Assembly: GCF_900113665.1 (NCBI RefSeq)
Contig: NZ_FOQD01000017.1
Span: 27,501-91,500, forward strand
DNA length: 64,000 bases
Origin: Planctomicrobium piriforme
Lineage (GTDB): Bacteria; Planctomycetota; Planctomycetia; Planctomycetales; Planctomycetaceae
Direction of reading: 5' to 3'
Shown: positions 44,711 through 53,620 of the stretch, piece after piece
Position numbering within the stretch: position 1 is the first letter of the stretch
Layout: every line of letters starts with the position of its first letter
Notes under the pieces: model-generated
What the model was told of the DNA's origin: nothing
The model's input: the letters and a program-made list of their open reading frames with translations, nothing else
Databases searched by the model: none
Position numbers and translations under genes: made by a program

Positions 44711-45610
44711 ATGTCCAATACCGCTGAAATCGACCGTCTGCGCTGGCAGAAGTTTCCCGTACTTAACGACGGGTTTGTCTGCCTGGTCGACTGCATGGGA
44801 GACGACAGCGCCGTGGTGCAGGCGGCCCGCGTCAGTTACGGGGCCGGCACCAAAAAGGTCTCCGACGACCGCAGCCTGATCCGCTATCTCATGCGGCATC
44901 GCCATACGACTCCCTTCGAAATGGCGGAAATCAAACTGCTCGTTCGCGTGCCGATGGACTGCTGGCGGCAGTGGATTCGGCATCGCACGGCGAATGTGAA
45001 CGAATACAGCACCCGATATTCGGTGGCGATCGATTCCCTGCAGACCACCCCTCCGGAAGAATGGCGGACGCAGGCGGTCAGCAACCGCCAGGGGAGCGAA
45101 GGCTTTCTGCCCCGCGAACAGGGACTGAAGCTGACCGAGTCAGAACGAGAGTTTCAGGAAGCGGCGCGCAATCTATATCACGAACGTCTCGAAGTAGGCG
45201 TCGCCAGGGAACTCGCGAGAAAAGACCTGCCGCTGTGTACTTACACCGAGGCCTACTGGAAGGTCGATCTGCACAACCTGTTGAATTTTCTTTCGCTGCG
45301 GATGGATTCGCATGCCCAGTTGGAGATCCGGCAGTACGCGACTGCGATTGGCGAACAGATTCTGCAGCCGCTGTTTCCGGTGGTCTGGGAAGCGTTTCAG
45401 GATTACCGCGTGCGGTCGATGTTTCTCTCGCGGCTGGACGTGGAAGTGATTCAACGTTTGCAGACGTACGCGAGCGAGAAGCATCTCGTTCCGCCGTACA
45501 GCGATGAAGCGTTCCTCGCCTGTCAGGATCCGAGTTGGAAAGAGATCGCCCGCAGCCGCGAACGAGACGAATGCCGGGCCAAGCTGGCGCAGATGGGAAT
45601 CGTTCAGTAA
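44711..45610 (+). CDS. thyX: FAD-dependent thymidylate synthase
   Basis: 299 residues. ThyX makes dTMP from dUMP using methylene-tetrahydrofolate and FAD. The motif RHRTANVNEYSTRY (about residues 95-110) is the flavin/substrate signature (RHRxxSxNExSxRY, with Ala in place of the first Ser). HRHTTPFEMAEIKLLVRVP precedes it, as usual. The tail from about 240 extends beyond the core. No thyA is seen in the window. The palindromic heptad element follows. Confidence 0.95.
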   Translation: MSNTAEIDRLRWQKFPVLNDGFVCLVDCMGDDSAVVQAARVSYGAGTKKVSDDRSLIRYLMRHRHTTPFEMAEIKLLVRVPMDCWRQWIRHRTANVNEYSTRYSVAIDSLQTTPPEEWRTQAVSNRQGSEGFLPREQGLKLTESEREFQEAARNLYHERLEVGVARELARKDLPLCTYTEAYWKVDLHNLLNFLSLRMDSHAQLEIRQYATAIGEQILQPLFPVVWEAFQDYRVRSMFLSRLDVEVIQRLQTYASEKHLVPPYSDEAFLACQDPSWKEIARSRERDECRAKLAQMGIVQ

Positions 45611-45717
45611 GCACGAAATTCGAAGCACGAAATCCGAAACTCAAAACGGAAAAGATTCCGTTGGGTTTTGGTCATTGAGATTTTGAATTTGTTTCGGATT
45701 TCGAAATTCGGATTTCG
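45608..45717. repeat. palindromic heptad element, copy 2
   Basis: Left arm 45608-45642 is five units of GAAATCC/GAAGCAC type, beginning in the thyX stop codon region. Right arm 45690-45717 is four units of type GATTTCG. Between them lies the CATTGAG...TTTTGAATTTG segment also found in copy 1 at 14799-14818. Confidence 0.8.
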
Positions 45718-45740
45718 ACTTTCCTCCTCTGGAGACTTCC

Positions 45741-46223
45741 ATGTCCCTTCCAGAAACTCCCCTTATCCGTCCGCCAGCGACCGGCCGCACCATTGGGGTT
45801 GGCGGTGACGTCTACCGGTTCCTGGCCACCGGAGCGGAGAATGGCGGGCGGTATGCGATGTGGGAAGCGATTGTCCCCCCAGGCAGCGGGCCGCCGCCGC
45901 ACATTCATTCGCGTGAAGCCGAAGCGTTCTGCGTGCTGGAAGGGGAGATGACGTTCTACCTGGAAGATGAGCGGATCACCGCGCCTCAAGGGAGTTTCGT
46001 CCACGCCCCGCCGGGCAGTTTGCATCGCTTTTGCAATGAGTCAGGCGAGACGGCCCGGATGACGATCACGATTGTGCCGGCGGGACTGGAAGAGATGTTC
46101 TTCGAAGTGGGCCATCCGCTTTCTGCGGATGCCGTCGCCGCGCCGGCTCCCACGCCTGCGGACATCGAGAATCTCATCGCCGCCGCACCGCGATACGGTG
46201 TGGAACTGCGCCTGCCGCATTGA
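45741..46223 (+). CDS. Cupin-domain protein
   Basis: 160 residues, single cupin barrel. Motif 1 is GSGPPPHIHSREAEAFCVLEGEM (His-x-His then Glu, metal ligands) and motif 2 is APPGSLHRFCNESGETARM (His). This matches the quercetin-dioxygenase-like/mannose-isomerase-like cupins. The ribosome site GGAG is well placed. The substrate is unknown; no neighbouring pathway. Confidence 0.9.
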   Translation: MSLPETPLIRPPATGRTIGVGGDVYRFLATGAENGGRYAMWEAIVPPGSGPPPHIHSREAEAFCVLEGEMTFYLEDERITAPQGSFVHAPPGSLHRFCNESGETARMTITIVPAGLEEMFFEVGHPLSADAVAAPAPTPADIENLIAAAPRYGVELRLPH

Positions 46224-46250
46224 TTGGTCAGCTCTCGCGCCTTCGCCGTT

Positions 46251-46292
46251 AAAACGAAAAAGCATCCGCCTGACATTTGTCAGGCGGATGCT
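46251..46292 (-). terminator. terminator of the DUF1559 gene at 46329
   Basis: A 14-bp stem AGCATCCGCCTGAC with its complement and ATTT loop. On the minus strand it continues into TTTTTCGTTTTAA. Convergent cupin transcripts may also stop here. Confidence 0.9.
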
Positions 46293-46328
46293 GTGTGGAA
46301 ATCGAAAATAAGCGGCATCAGCCAAGGG

Positions 46329-47348
46329 CTAGAATTCGCCGAGCGGGTTTCCGTCTTGAATGTGGCCGGCGCGTTGCCAGGTGATCAGATCGACGTTGTC
46401 ACTGACAAACCGCACCCCGCCATCGCCCATCAGGGTGTGGACTCCGCCGGTGTGACGGCTGCGAGCTGCGTAAACGCCAGTCCCGTCATAGTCGCCGCCG
46501 CTGGTTGATGTGGCGTCGGGAGCTGTCCAGTTGGGCGGAGCCATCGTTGTGAAGATGGTCTGGGCGGTGCAGCCCTGCATCCAGTAACGTCGAGTCGTCG
46601 CATATTTCGTCGTGGCTGCGGCACTGGATGCGGTGTAGGTATTGACCATCGCCGGCGTCCACAATGTGTTCGTGAAGCCTGAAGGGAAAGCGATGGTTCT
46701 TGAGAAGTCGTTGGTCGGGACAGGTGTAACAACGGTGTTGTTGGTTCCCTTCAACGACTCGGATGCGGCGATGGTGTTCGAACTGCCGTCGAGAATGTCG
46801 CGGAAGCCGATGGCTTTGTCTTTGTTGAAAATCCCCACTTGATCGGCCACGCCCACCCACCAGAGAGAGGGGCCGCCCGAGACCACATAGTTGTTGCCAC
46901 CGCCGGTGCCTGCGAATGCGAGGTCCGAAGGGCACAGAAAAGCCGACAGTTTGGTATCCAGAGCGAGCTGGCTATTTGTCTTTCCTCCGGGAATACCTGC
47001 GTTGGCCGGAGTGTTGTCGCTGAACATCTGATTCAGGTTGATCTGGTTATAGAGAGGCGCCTGATCCAGGAAGGGCAGCATCATGACGTGTGCACTGAGG
47101 GCGCGATAGTAGTTGCCGTTGTCGAACACGGACTTTCCCTGTGCGACCGGAAAGAGATTGAAGGCGTCGTGATAGTTGTGCATGGCCAGCCCGAGTTGCT
47201 TCAGGTTGTTCTTGCACTGCGACCGTCTGGCCGCTTCGCGGGCCTGCTGCACGGCAGGCAGCAGCAGGGCGATCAGAATGGCGATGATCGCGATCACCAC
47301 CAGCAACTCAATGAGGGTAAAGCCGGTACGGCGACGATGAAAATGCAT
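46329..47348 (-). CDS. DUF1559 pseudopilin-like protein
   Basis: 339 residues from the ATG at 47348, with GAGGAG 7 nt upstream; an in-frame TTG at 47363 is inferior. Class III signal (RRRTG then FTLIELLVVIAIIAIL), the AREAARRSQCKNNLKQLGLAMHNYHD block and the C-terminal HTGGVHTLMGDGGVRF with GHIQDGNPLGEF. Very similar architecture and equal length to the next gene (47750-48769), so the two are tandem paralogues, though each has its own terminator. Confidence 0.94.
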   Translation of the reverse strand: MHFHRRRTGFTLIELLVVIAIIAILIALLLPAVQQAREAARRSQCKNNLKQLGLAMHNYHDAFNLFPVAQGKSVFDNGNYYRALSAHVMMLPFLDQAPLYNQINLNQMFSDNTPANAGIPGGKTNSQLALDTKLSAFLCPSDLAFAGTGGGNNYVVSGGPSLWWVGVADQVGIFNKDKAIGFRDILDGSSNTIAASESLKGTNNTVVTPVPTNDFSRTIAFPSGFTNTLWTPAMVNTYTASSAAATTKYATTRRYWMQGCTAQTIFTTMAPPNWTAPDATSTSGGDYDGTGVYAARSRHTGGVHTLMGDGGVRFVSDNVDLITWQRAGHIQDGNPLGEF

Positions 47349-47749
47349 GCTCTCGCTCCTCAAAAATGACGGAAAGAATTGAACGCCATGAACACGGCGG
47401 TTGAAATTATTTGCTCAATGAAACTGTTCGCAGCAGTGGAAGACTGGAATGGTCGAGGGTGAACACTGACTGCAGACACACGAATCATCGCATCAACAAT
47501 CTGTAATTTCGACGATTGAGACCGCCCCGCAGGGAAGAAAAAATAAAAAAGTTGCACGGCGAACTCTCTGATGCGGCTACATGTTGGGATATAAGTCGTT
47601 CGCTCGGAATCTCATGTGGTTTTTATGGTGTTTTTACTTGTCTGTGGGTGGGTGTTTTTCCTGCGGTTGCCGGCCAATAAGAAAACCCCCGTTCCGCCAT
47701 GCTGGGCGAAACGGGGGTTTGTTCGATCACGTTGAGTCTGCGAAATTGC
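47349..47749. other. gap between tandem DUF1559 genes
   Basis: 401 bp, with no gene. Holds the terminator of the gene at 47750 and, presumably, the promoter of the gene at 46329. Confidence 0.5.
47682..47720 (-). terminator. terminator of the DUF1559 gene at 47750
   Basis: An 11-bp stem AAACCCCCGTT with its complement and inner CGCC/GGCG pairing, followed on the minus strand by TTCTTATT. Confidence 0.88.
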
Positions 47750-48769
47750 CTAGAACTCGCCGAGGATGGCGCCGTCTGAGATGTGTCCGGCATTCTGCCA
47801 GGTGGGCATGTCGACGTTGTCGCTGATGAAGCGCACCGAGCCGTCCGCCAGGGTCGCATGCGTTCCACCAGTGTGGCGGCTGCGGGGGGCGATCACGCCG
47901 CGAGAGTCATACCAGCCGCAACCTGTGCATTCGATGCCGTCCGGAGAAGTCCAGTTCGGCGTCGCCAGAGTGTTGAACACCGTCTGCCCCAAAACGCCGT
48001 TGATCCATTCGCGGCCGCGATGGGTATGCACTGCCGTCCCGGCCGTGACAGTTGATGTCGTCGAGGCTCCGTAGGTGTTGACCTGGGCCTGCGTCCAGAA
48101 GACGTTGTTCACTGTGGGGAACGCGACTTTGCCAATGTCCTGGCTCATGCTCGCGGTTCCGGAATTGTCACCCTTCGTTGTCTCTGCGATGGCGATTGTG
48201 TTCGATGTGCCGTCAATGATGTCGCGAACATTGATCGGCTTGTTGATGTTGAAGACGCCGACCTGATCGGCCAGCGTGTTGTACCGCCACCAGAGTGACG
48301 GCCCGCCCGAGACCACATAATTATTTCCCGCTTCTGCGCCTGACCAGCGGAGGTCGGATGGGCAGTAGAACGCGGTAATTTTGGTGTTCTTGACGGTGTT
48401 GTTTGGGGCGACGTTCATATGGGAGTTGAGGTCAAGCTGGTTATAGACGCCTGTCAGGTCCAGATACGGCAGCATCATCACATGTGCGCTGAAGGCGTAA
48501 TACGGATTGGATGTTCCGCCGGCGCCGGCGCCCAACTGGGTCTGCCCGCTGGCAATTGGGAACAGGTTGAAGACGTCGTGGTAGTTGTGCATTGCCAGCC
48601 CCAGTTGCTTGAGGTTGTTCTTGCACTGTGAACGACGGGCCGCTTCGCGTGCCTGCTGCACAGCGGGGAGCAGCAGTGCGATCAAGATAGCAATGATCGC
48701 AATGACGACGAGCAACTCGATTAACGTAAACCCATGCTTACGACGCCGCAAATGAATTTGGGACAACAT
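47750..48769 (-). CDS. DUF1559 pseudopilin-like protein
   Basis: 339 residues from the ATG at 48769; a further upstream frame lacks the compact basic start. RRRKHG then FTLIELLVVIAIIAIL, the AREAARRSQCKNNLKQLGLAMHNYHD block, and the C-terminal HTGGTHATLADGSVRF with GHISDGAILGEF. Nearest paralogue is the gene at 46329. The 279-bp upstream region contains a hairpin (48897-48933). Confidence 0.94.
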   Translation of the reverse strand: MLSQIHLRRRKHGFTLIELLVVIAIIAILIALLLPAVQQAREAARRSQCKNNLKQLGLAMHNYHDVFNLFPIASGQTQLGAGAGGTSNPYYAFSAHVMMLPYLDLTGVYNQLDLNSHMNVAPNNTVKNTKITAFYCPSDLRWSGAEAGNNYVVSGGPSLWWRYNTLADQVGVFNINKPINVRDIIDGTSNTIAIAETTKGDNSGTASMSQDIGKVAFPTVNNVFWTQAQVNTYGASTTSTVTAGTAVHTHRGREWINGVLGQTVFNTLATPNWTSPDGIECTGCGWYDSRGVIAPRSRHTGGTHATLADGSVRFISDNVDMPTWQNAGHISDGAILGEF

Positions 48770-48896
48770 GACTGGCACTTTCGTCAAAAGACTTGAACAG
48801 ATAGACAACGACGCAAGAAAATTCGACGCACGATCCCGGCATGGAAAATTAGGACTTGTTAGGCCAGAAAAATGCGATCTTGTTCTTGGGGGAATG

Positions 48897-48933
48897 CAGT
48901 ATTGAGTACTGCGGGATTTCCCGAGTAATACTG
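48897..48933. other. hairpin upstream of the DUF1559 gene
   Basis: CAGTATT/AATACTG arms (7 bp) enclose GGG-ATTT-CCC, with a side palindrome GCAGTA/TACTGC. It lies between divergent... in fact same-strand genes, in a 279-bp gap (48770-49048), and may be a regulatory site or terminator-like structure of the upstream minus-strand glycosyltransferase gene. Confidence 0.4.
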
Positions 48934-49048
48934 AATCTACCAGAAATCACAAAAAAATGCGACGGTCGGACCTGTCCAGAGTTGACATTGCGTCTGGCGT
49001 CGGAACGTTTTGTAGTGGTTCGGTTGTGGTTTGTCGCCGTAAGTGCAG

Positions 49049-50701
49049 CTATGGTATTGGTATGCTTTGATCTGATGGGGTCTGGCGACGGTAGAGAATG
49101 AGGTCTGCAGCGGGGGGCAGTGGGACGGGCTGAGCAGGCGCAAAGTCAAAAAAAGAAACCCCTTCCGGCTTGGCAATGGCAATCCCACACTGTTCGTATC
49201 CCGACAGAAATCGCGGAATCCAGTCCAGCAGCGGGCCTTCCCAATTCGGGTCGGGATCGAAGAACGGGTGAGTTCGGGTGACTATGACGTACTCGGGCTT
49301 TGCCGCTTCCACCTGATCGATCAGGCGTTGTTGCATCGCGACCTGATGCGGATGCTTTTCGAAGAAGGGGTAGAGATAGATAAAGCCCGTCGCGCTCCGG
49401 CGATGAGCATAGAAGCAGATCTGTGGTTCTGAGCCGAGAATGAAAACCCGTCCATCGGCAGGCAGTCGCTCCTTGAGATATTCACCGACGAGCGGCGACT
49501 CGACGAATGCATAGCCGGGGTGAATGGCGCGGATCGCGACCGGCATCGTGATTCGAAACAGAATCAGCCGTTCGATGAAAAAGCAGAACACCAGGCTGGC
49601 TGCACAGCCAACGAGCCAGCCTGTCCGCAGCCAGGTCGGACGCTGCAAACGATCTGCGACGGTCTGAACGGCGAAACCTGCCAACAGGGCGGTGACAGGG
49701 GCGGCGAACAGAAAGTAATGCGGGCGGAAGTAAAAGCCTGTCGCGACCGCCGCGCCGCTAGCCAGCCAAAACGATCCAACGGTCAGTGATGATCGCCAGG
49801 GCAGCGTCGCTGCTGCGCTGATGAGGCCGATGACTGAGAGCACATAAATCGGCCACGTTCCTCCGATCACCCAGTACAGCATCTGATAGAATGTCCACGC
49901 CGCCAGGGGCAACGAGTTCTGCGAGGTGTAGTCTCGGGCATAGGTCATCGTCCAGAAGACAAAATCGTCCCAGACGCCCCAATACAGAATCAGTGAGACG
50001 AGCGTCAGTCCCACGATTCCGTTTCCGGCAAGATACGCAGCCAGATTTCGCCACCCTTGTCGGCAGCGAAGATCGGACAAGGCGGCCCCGGCGCACACAA
50101 TGCAGCCGCCGATGACGAACATCAGCGCCGGCTGCTTGCAGACGACTGCTGCCTGGAGAAAGATGCCTGCCTGCAGACAGGGTGCGGATCGTCCCCGACG
50201 CAGGCCGCGATCCAGGCAATACAGGCCGGGCACAATCCACAGCAGAGCAAAGTGTTCTGCATTCGCAATAACGCCATGGGCGGCCGGACTTAATGTGAGC
50301 GTCAGAAACGAGGCGGTGGCAAAGACTGCAAACGGGCGGTTCAGCCAGCAACGGGCCAACGGATAGAGCATTGCCGCAGCGGCGGTGTTGATGAGCAGCA
50401 GGCCGAAATGGACGCCGGCAATGCTTTGTCCCAATAGAGCCAGGATCAGGGCATAGCTGAGGTGCGTGCCCGGCCATTTGAGCGTGTACAGTTCGCGGTA
50501 CAGGGGAATGCCGTCGAGGATCAACTGGCCGCCGTAAGCGTATTCCCCTTCATCCCTTTCGAACGGGAGCGACAGAAACCGGATGCGAATCAGCAGGACG
50601 CCGGTCCAGAACAGGGCCAGGAGCAGCAGATCCCAGTGCCGAAGCAGCCATGGAGTCGCGCCGGGCGTTTGAGGGGACGAAATCAGCTTATTCCAGCCCA
50701 T
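49049..50701 (-). CDS. ArnT/GT39-type membrane glycosyltransferase-like protein
   Basis: 550 residues from the ATG at 50701. About ten to twelve membrane helices. The acidic ERDEGEYAYGGQ in the first outer loop is the GT-C catalytic-type motif (DEG, with KWPGT later), as in PMT_2/ArnT-like enzymes that transfer sugars from polyprenyl carriers. The C-terminal soluble segment begins FVESPLVGEYLKERLPADGRVFILGSEPQ. The acceptor is unknown. Divergent from the kinase fusion gene; no lipid A cluster nearby. Confidence 0.85.
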   Translation of the reverse strand: MGWNKLISSPQTPGATPWLLRHWDLLLLALFWTGVLLIRIRFLSLPFERDEGEYAYGGQLILDGIPLYRELYTLKWPGTHLSYALILALLGQSIAGVHFGLLLINTAAAAMLYPLARCWLNRPFAVFATASFLTLTLSPAAHGVIANAEHFALLWIVPGLYCLDRGLRRGRSAPCLQAGIFLQAAVVCKQPALMFVIGGCIVCAGAALSDLRCRQGWRNLAAYLAGNGIVGLTLVSLILYWGVWDDFVFWTMTYARDYTSQNSLPLAAWTFYQMLYWVIGGTWPIYVLSVIGLISAAATLPWRSSLTVGSFWLASGAAVATGFYFRPHYFLFAAPVTALLAGFAVQTVADRLQRPTWLRTGWLVGCAASLVFCFFIERLILFRITMPVAIRAIHPGYAFVESPLVGEYLKERLPADGRVFILGSEPQICFYAHRRSATGFIYLYPFFEKHPHQVAMQQRLIDQVEAAKPEYVIVTRTHPFFDPDPNWEGPLLDWIPRFLSGYEQCGIAIAKPEGVSFFDFAPAQPVPLPPAADLILYRRQTPSDQSIPIP

Positions 50702-51044
50702 GTCGCGGCGTATTTGGCTGCAGGAGATCAGGGTTTTCGAAACTACGATAGGAGCGAGGCGGGGCCGTCGCAACAGGCCAAAACGTCACCGAGGTAGAGA
50801 AGTGGGGAGTTTTCGCAATGAATCGGCCCGCTACAATCGGACAACTCGCTGTGATTCGCCGCACTCAGCGGAGAAACATTGCGACAAATTGATGGATTTT
50901 TTATAGACTCTCGTCGTTGGCGGCGTTCTCTCCCCGAAACGTCGTCGGCACACGGGCCACCCTCCTGCCGATCTGTGCGCGACAGACCGGCTTTGCCGAG
51001 CTTCGACTCGGCGTCCCTCCTGCATTGATGTTTGGCACCGCGGT
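50702..51044. other. divergent gap upstream of the kinase fusion gene
   Basis: 343 bp without a gene; the promoters of the glycosyltransferase and kinase genes must lie here. No recognisable -10/-35 or sigma-54 site. Confidence 0.4.
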
Positions 51045-53444
51045 ATGACAGGCAACGCCAGTCCCTCCCCACACGAGCCGGAAGCCAGTCCCAAGCCTCA
51101 TTTGGGGGAAACGCAGGTCGTTCACAACGAACCGCCGGCGGCGATTCCCGGCGAGACTCCTGGTGTTTCCGGCAAGGAAACGCAGTCCCTGCAGGCGGCC
51201 CAGACCTGGGTCGGCAAACCGCTCGGCAAGTACAAGATCACCGGCGTCCTGGGGAAAGGGGGGATGGGAATCGTCCTCAAAGGACACGATTCGCTCATCG
51301 ACCGCGATGTGGCAATCAAGCTGTTGCCGGAAGATCTCTCCGCCGATGCCACGAGCCTGAATCGCTTTCTCACCGAAGCGCGGGCGGCAGGGAAATTATC
51401 GCATCCGAACGTCGTCTCGATCTACGAGGTCGGCGCGGAAGGGGCGATGTATTACCTGGTGATGGAATTGATCGCTGGCGGGAGCATTGAAGAACGGCTG
51501 AGTAAGGGGAAAGCATATAGCCCGTTCGAAGCAACGCGGATCATGATCGACGCCTGCCAGGGGATTGTGGCGGCGCATCACGTCGGACTCGTGCATCGGG
51601 ACATGAAGCCGGCCAACCTGTTGCGAGCCCATGACGGCCGGGTGAAGGTGACCGACTTCGGCATCGTCAAAGAAGTGACCGCCGAGAGCCAGCAGGTGAC
51701 CCGGGCGGGCGTTGTCGTCGGCACCCCTTACTACATGAGTCCCGAGCAGTGCGAAGGGCGGCCGATCGACGTCCGCTGCGATGTCTACTCGCTCGGTGCG
51801 ACCTACTTCAGCCTGTTGACAGGCCGCAGTCCTTACGTCGATTCAAAGTCGGTCGTGCAGGTGATGTACGCCCATTGCCATTTGCCGCCCCCCGATCCGC
51901 TGGAGGTGGATGCGACGATTCCGCCGGCCTGTGCTGAGGTCGTGCGGAAGGCGATGGCCAAGTCGCCGGAGGACCGATATCAAACCGCAGCCGAGATGCT
52001 GGCGGACCTGAACATGATTCTTGCGGCGATGTCCGGCGCGACGCTGCATCCGGGGGCGACGCTGCACACTGGGCAACTGCTGGCGACACAGCCCCGAGGG
52101 CTTCCGAAACAACCGATTTTGACAACTCCCCCGCAGTCCAACCGTCGTCAGTTTCTGTGGGCGGCGGGGCTAGGAGGCCTGGCTGTTGTCGGCGGGGGGA
52201 TCGGCGCGATTGTCTGGAATTCCTCGCGCAAGGGGGAATCCGCAGCGGCCGTGGTGCCGCCAGTGGCGGTGCCCACCAGCGGCGAACCGATCAAGGTCGG
52301 CGTCCTGCATTCGCTCAGCGGAACGATGGCGAGCAGCGAAACGTCGGTCGTGGATGCGACGTTGCTGGCGATTGAAGAAATCAATCAGGCAGGCGGACTG
52401 CTGGGCCGCAAGATCAAGCCCGTGGTCGTCGATGGCCGTTCCGACTGGCCGACCTTCGCGCGGGAAGCGGAACGGCTCATCAATCAGGAAAAGGTCTGCA
52501 CGATTTTCGGCGGCTGGACCAGCGCGAGCCGCAAGACCATGAAACCGGTGTTCGAAGAGACCGGCAGTTTGTTGGTCTACCCGTTGCAGTATGAAGGACT
52601 CGAAACCAGCCCCAATATCGTGTACATGGGCGCCGCGCCGAATCAGCAGATCCTCCCGGCGATCGACTGGGTGCAGTCGTCGCTGGGCAAGAAGAAGTTC
52701 TTTCTGGTCGGATCGGACTACGTCTTCCCCCGTTCGGCTCACGCGATCATCAAAGACCATTTGCGGAAGGGCGGCGCGGAAGTTGTCGGCGAAGAGTTCT
52801 TGCCGCTCGGCTCGCAGCTGACACAAGGGGTGATCGAGAAGATTAAGGCCGCTCAGCCGGACATGATTCTCAATACGATCAACGGCGATACGAACGTCGC
52901 CTTCTTTCGCGACCTGCGTGCCGCGGGAATTACTCCCTCCGTCATCCCGACGCTGTCATTCAGCATTGGCGAGAACGAACTGCGGAGTTTCGACCTGAAC
53001 AGCATGCAGGGGGATTACGCCGCCTGGACGTACTTTGAATCGATCGACACCCCGGCGAACAAGGAGTTCGTCGAGCGATTTCACGAGCGTTACCCGCAAC
53101 GGGTCATCACCGACCCGATGGAGTCGGCCTATGTCGGGGTGAAGCTGTGGGGTCAGGCGGTGAAGGAAGCCAGCAGCATCGAGCCCAAGGCGATTCGCCG
53201 AGCGATGCTCGATCAGCGGATGGCCGCGCCTGAGGGGGCCGTGCGAATCGACGCGGAAACGCAGCACTGCTTCAAGACTCCGCGACTCGGTCAGATTCGC
53301 AATGATGGTCAGTTCGACATCGTGTGGACCGCGAAAGAACCGGTGCGGCCTGAGCCGTATCCCGTCAGCCGCACCGCCGCGGACTGGAAAGCATTTCTGC
53401 ACGACCTGTACACCGGCTGGGGCAACCAGTGGGCGGCGAAGTGA
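51045..53444 (+). CDS. Ser/Thr protein kinase fused to a UrtA-like binding domain
   Basis: 799 residues. Cytoplasmic-type kinase (about 60-325): GKGGMG, ATP Lys in VAIK (K92), HRDMKPANLL (D186), DFG (204-206), GTPYYMSPEQ activation segment and DVYSLGATYFSLL. Then a linker with repeated GATLHPG/GATLHTG and a segment NRRQFLWAAGLGGLAVVGGG (residues 366-385) combining twin Arg and a membrane helix. Residues about 415-799 are a type I periplasmic-binding-protein fold close to UrtA (urea-type ABC binding protein): VGVLHSLSGTMASSETSVVDATLLAIEEIN, SDWPTFAREAERLI, GWTSASRK, GAAPNQQI, TINGDTNVAFF. The layout is a ligand-binding receptor kinase that reads urea or an amide. No ABC partners are nearby. 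Confidence 0.94.
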   Translation: MTGNASPSPHEPEASPKPHLGETQVVHNEPPAAIPGETPGVSGKETQSLQAAQTWVGKPLGKYKITGVLGKGGMGIVLKGHDSLIDRDVAIKLLPEDLSADATSLNRFLTEARAAGKLSHPNVVSIYEVGAEGAMYYLVMELIAGGSIEERLSKGKAYSPFEATRIMIDACQGIVAAHHVGLVHRDMKPANLLRAHDGRVKVTDFGIVKEVTAESQQVTRAGVVVGTPYYMSPEQCEGRPIDVRCDVYSLGATYFSLLTGRSPYVDSKSVVQVMYAHCHLPPPDPLEVDATIPPACAEVVRKAMAKSPEDRYQTAAEMLADLNMILAAMSGATLHPGATLHTGQLLATQPRGLPKQPILTTPPQSNRRQFLWAAGLGGLAVVGGGIGAIVWNSSRKGESAAAVVPPVAVPTSGEPIKVGVLHSLSGTMASSETSVVDATLLAIEEINQAGGLLGRKIKPVVVDGRSDWPTFAREAERLINQEKVCTIFGGWTSASRKTMKPVFEETGSLLVYPLQYEGLETSPNIVYMGAAPNQQILPAIDWVQSSLGKKKFFLVGSDYVFPRSAHAIIKDHLRKGGAEVVGEEFLPLGSQLTQGVIEKIKAAQPDMILNTINGDTNVAFFRDLRAAGITPSVIPTLSFSIGENELRSFDLNSMQGDYAAWTYFESIDTPANKEFVERFHERYPQRVITDPMESAYVGVKLWGQAVKEASSIEPKAIRRAMLDQRMAAPEGAVRIDAETQHCFKTPRLGQIRNDGQFDIVWTAKEPVRPEPYPVSRTAADWKAFLHDLYTGWGNQWAAK

Positions 53445-53453
53445 GTTGAGAGG

Positions 53454-53620
53454 AGGAGTCGAGTGTCCAGTGTCGAGAGTCCAGAGCCAGACGAGAGGGT
53501 TGAAGGTTGAAGGTTGACGCCCTGCGGGCGTTGAGTTTTGATTCCCTGACCCCTGACCCCTGACCCCTGACCCCTGACCCCTGACCCCTGACCCCTGGCT
53601 ACTGGCTACTGGCTACTGCC
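53454..53620. repeat. three heptad tracts filling a convergent gap
   Basis: 53454-53488: five units of NAGNGTC type. 53497-53517: three units of AGGTTGA. 53544-53620: eleven units, CCCTGAC seven times exactly, then CCCTGGC, TACTGGC twice and TACTGCC. The last units include the stop codon of the DUF1579 gene (53613-53615). The phase changes between tracts. Confidence 0.88.

Noticed and set aside
53544..53620. CRISPR-like array
   Set aside because: Units are 7 bp without spacers; a heptad tract, not repeats and spacers.
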